Assembly: GCF_000971975.1 (NCBI RefSeq)
Contig: NZ_KQ040782.1
Span: 1-64,000, forward strand
Origin: Paenibacillus algorifonticola
GTDB lineage: Bacteria; Bacillota; Bacilli; Paenibacillales; Paenibacillaceae
Reading direction: 5' to 3'
Length of the DNA: 64,000 nt
In this document: piece by piece, positions 63,121-64,000 of the stretch
Numbering within the stretch: the stretch's first letter is position 1
Layout of the letters: every line of letters begins with the position of its first letter
Position numbers and translations under genes: made by a program
Notes under the pieces: model-generated
What the model was told of the DNA's origin: nothing
Seen by the model: only the letters and a program-made list of their open reading frames with translations
Databases searched by the model: none

Positions 63121-64000
63121 TTAACGACTAATCCAAGGGCTGCTGTTTTGCTTGCTCGTTCTTGAACGCGGGGCAACGGTGCGAATAACCGCTTTTTTAT
63201 TGGATTTGCGCTGCGCATTATTTTTGCCGTTTTTCACATTGATTGTTGTTATTTCTTTTACTTGCTCATCCTCTTCACGCTTATCCTTGCAGCCGCATTT
63301 GCATGGCTTTTGTGTCTCTACTCCAGCCGTTTGCATAGGATAATATCCATACGGCGGGATTGGAGGGAACGGAGGGAATGCTGAAACGGGATAGCCGTTG
63401 CAGTTGTTACCGATTGGCGACACCATTCCGCCATAACCATAGCCTTGCGTGTTCGCTGGCGATACGGCTCCACCATAGCCGTAACCTTGCGTCTCTGCTG
63501 GCGATACCATTCCGCCATAACCGTAGCCTTGCGTTTCTGCTGGCGATACGGCTCCACCATAGCCGTAGCCTTGTGTTTCTGCTGGCGATACCATTCCGCC
63601 ATAACCATAGCCTTGTGTTTCTGCCGGCGATACCATTCCGCCATAACCATAGCCTTGTGTTTCTGCCGGCGATACCATTCCGCCATAACCATAGCCTTGC
63701 GTTTCTGCTGGCGATACGGCTCCACCATAGCCGTATCCTTGCGTTTCTGCTGGCGACACCATTCCGCCATAGCCGTAGCCTTGCGTCTCCGCTGGCGATA
63801 CGGCTCCACCATAGCCGTAGCTTTGCGTTTCTGCCGGCGACACCATTCCGCCATAGCCGTAGCCTTGTGTTTCTGCCGGCGATACCATTCCGCCATAACC
63901 ATAGCCTTGCGTTTCTGCCGGCGACACCATTCCGCCATAGCCATAGCCTTGCGTTTCTGCCGGCGACACCATTCCGCCATAGCCATAGCCTTGCGTTTCT
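63121..64000 (-). CDS. Tandem-repeat surface/coat-like protein, N-terminus beyond the window
   Basis: The frame is open to the window edge, so the start lies outside. The visible part has at least 13 copies of a 14-residue unit (M/A)VSPAETQGYGYGG, followed by a non-repeated tail: NNCNGYPVSAFPPFPPIPPYG, a CKCGCKDKREEDEQ cluster and a Lys/Arg/Ser-rich end (RTVAPRSRTSKQ). The Gly/Tyr repeats with Pro-rich and Cys-rich tails resemble spore coat or exosporium proteins, but I do not recognise a family and the call is by style. Repeats alternate between M and A at the first residue. Confidence 0.65.
   Translation of the reverse strand, partial: ETQGYGYGGMVSPAETQGYGYGGMVSPAETQGYGYGGMVSPAETQGYGYGGMVSPAETQSYGYGGAVSPAETQGYGYGGMVSPAETQGYGYGGAVSPAETQGYGYGGMVSPAETQGYGYGGMVSPAETQGYGYGGMVSPAETQGYGYGGAVSPAETQGYGYGGMVSPAETQGYGYGGAVSPANTQGYGYGGMVSPIGNNCNGYPVSAFPPFPPIPPYGYYPMQTAGVETQKPCKCGCKDKREEDEQVKEITTINVKNGKNNAQRKSNKKAVIRTVAPRSRTSKQNSSPWISR
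63427..64000. repeat. 42-bp coding tandem repeat
   Basis: At least 13 complete units of 42 bases from 63427, with third-position changes and an M/A switch in the first codon, and one unit (AVSPANTQ) and another (TQSYGYGG) with single residue changes. The array continues past the window. Confidence 0.9.

Noticed and set aside
63318..63986. Open second frame through the repeats (AMAEWCRRQKRK-like units)
   Set aside because: It is a by-product of the 42-base period; it has no matching non-repeat domain and the frame with VSPAETQGYGYGG has the sensible tail.
63427..64000. Regular 42-bp repeats that could be taken for a CRISPR array
   Set aside because: There are no unique spacers; the repeats are contiguous, keep one reading frame and vary at third codon positions, so they are coding.

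Overview
The window looks like a chromosomal segment of a spore-forming, low-to-mid-GC Gram-positive of the Paenibacillus type. The basis is the sporulation genes (spoVB, spoIID, bofC), the housekeeping order ruvC-ruvA-ruvB, spoIID, queA-tgt-yajC, secD-secF, recJ-apt-relA-dtd and hisS-aspS-tcdA-rarA, strong AGGAGG ribosome binding sites, a T-box leader, a cobalamin riboswitch, a YesM/AraC two-component pair and a CUT1 sugar importer. Genus is inferred from gene order and style, not from a search.

Layout. 0.03-5.2 kb: a CBS-domain membrane protein, a CopC/CopD pair, a fumarylacetoacetate-hydrolase-family enzyme and a small lipoprotein. 5.2-10.1 kb: a 974-bp partial second copy of rarA, an AT-rich insert with a decayed gene and a membrane protein, an IS1182-type element, then intact rarA. 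10.3-26.0 kb: a carbohydrate island, probably for L-fucose-containing glycans (GH95, Gfo/Idh/MocA oxidoreductase, an unassigned glycosidase-like protein, GH29, AraC regulator, two permeases, lipoprotein binding protein, sensor kinase and response regulator). An EF-G-binding FusB-type protein and a broken ridA lie inside it. 26.0-30.5 kb: tcdA, aspS and hisS behind a T-box. 30.5-33.4 kb: an AT-rich accessory patch with two genes carrying premature stops and a DMT-family exporter. 33.4-55.6 kb: the housekeeping block. 55.7-61.3 kb: a Nik-type metal/peptide importer behind a cobalamin riboswitch. 61.4-64 kb: an AT-rich orphan gene, a decayed IS3-type element, and the end of a protein made of 14-residue repeats.

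The most interesting material is between the genes. Three separate genes or operons are preceded by a short, well-started leader ORF whose stop codon lies in or against an RNA hairpin: the FusB-type gene (18 codons, with a second hairpin covering the gene's own ribosome binding site), the DMT exporter (13 codons, alternative pairings reaching the start region), and the nik operon (27 codons between the riboswitch and an intrinsic terminator that begins on the last base of the leader stop). All three resemble translation-coupled attenuation. Other notable items are a roughly 215-bp palindromic element between relA and dtd, a terminator pressed against the dtd start, a possible -1 frameshift site in the transposase, a CDF-type protein with eroded metal ligands, and several genes broken by single changes (ridA, nikA, two hypotheticals).
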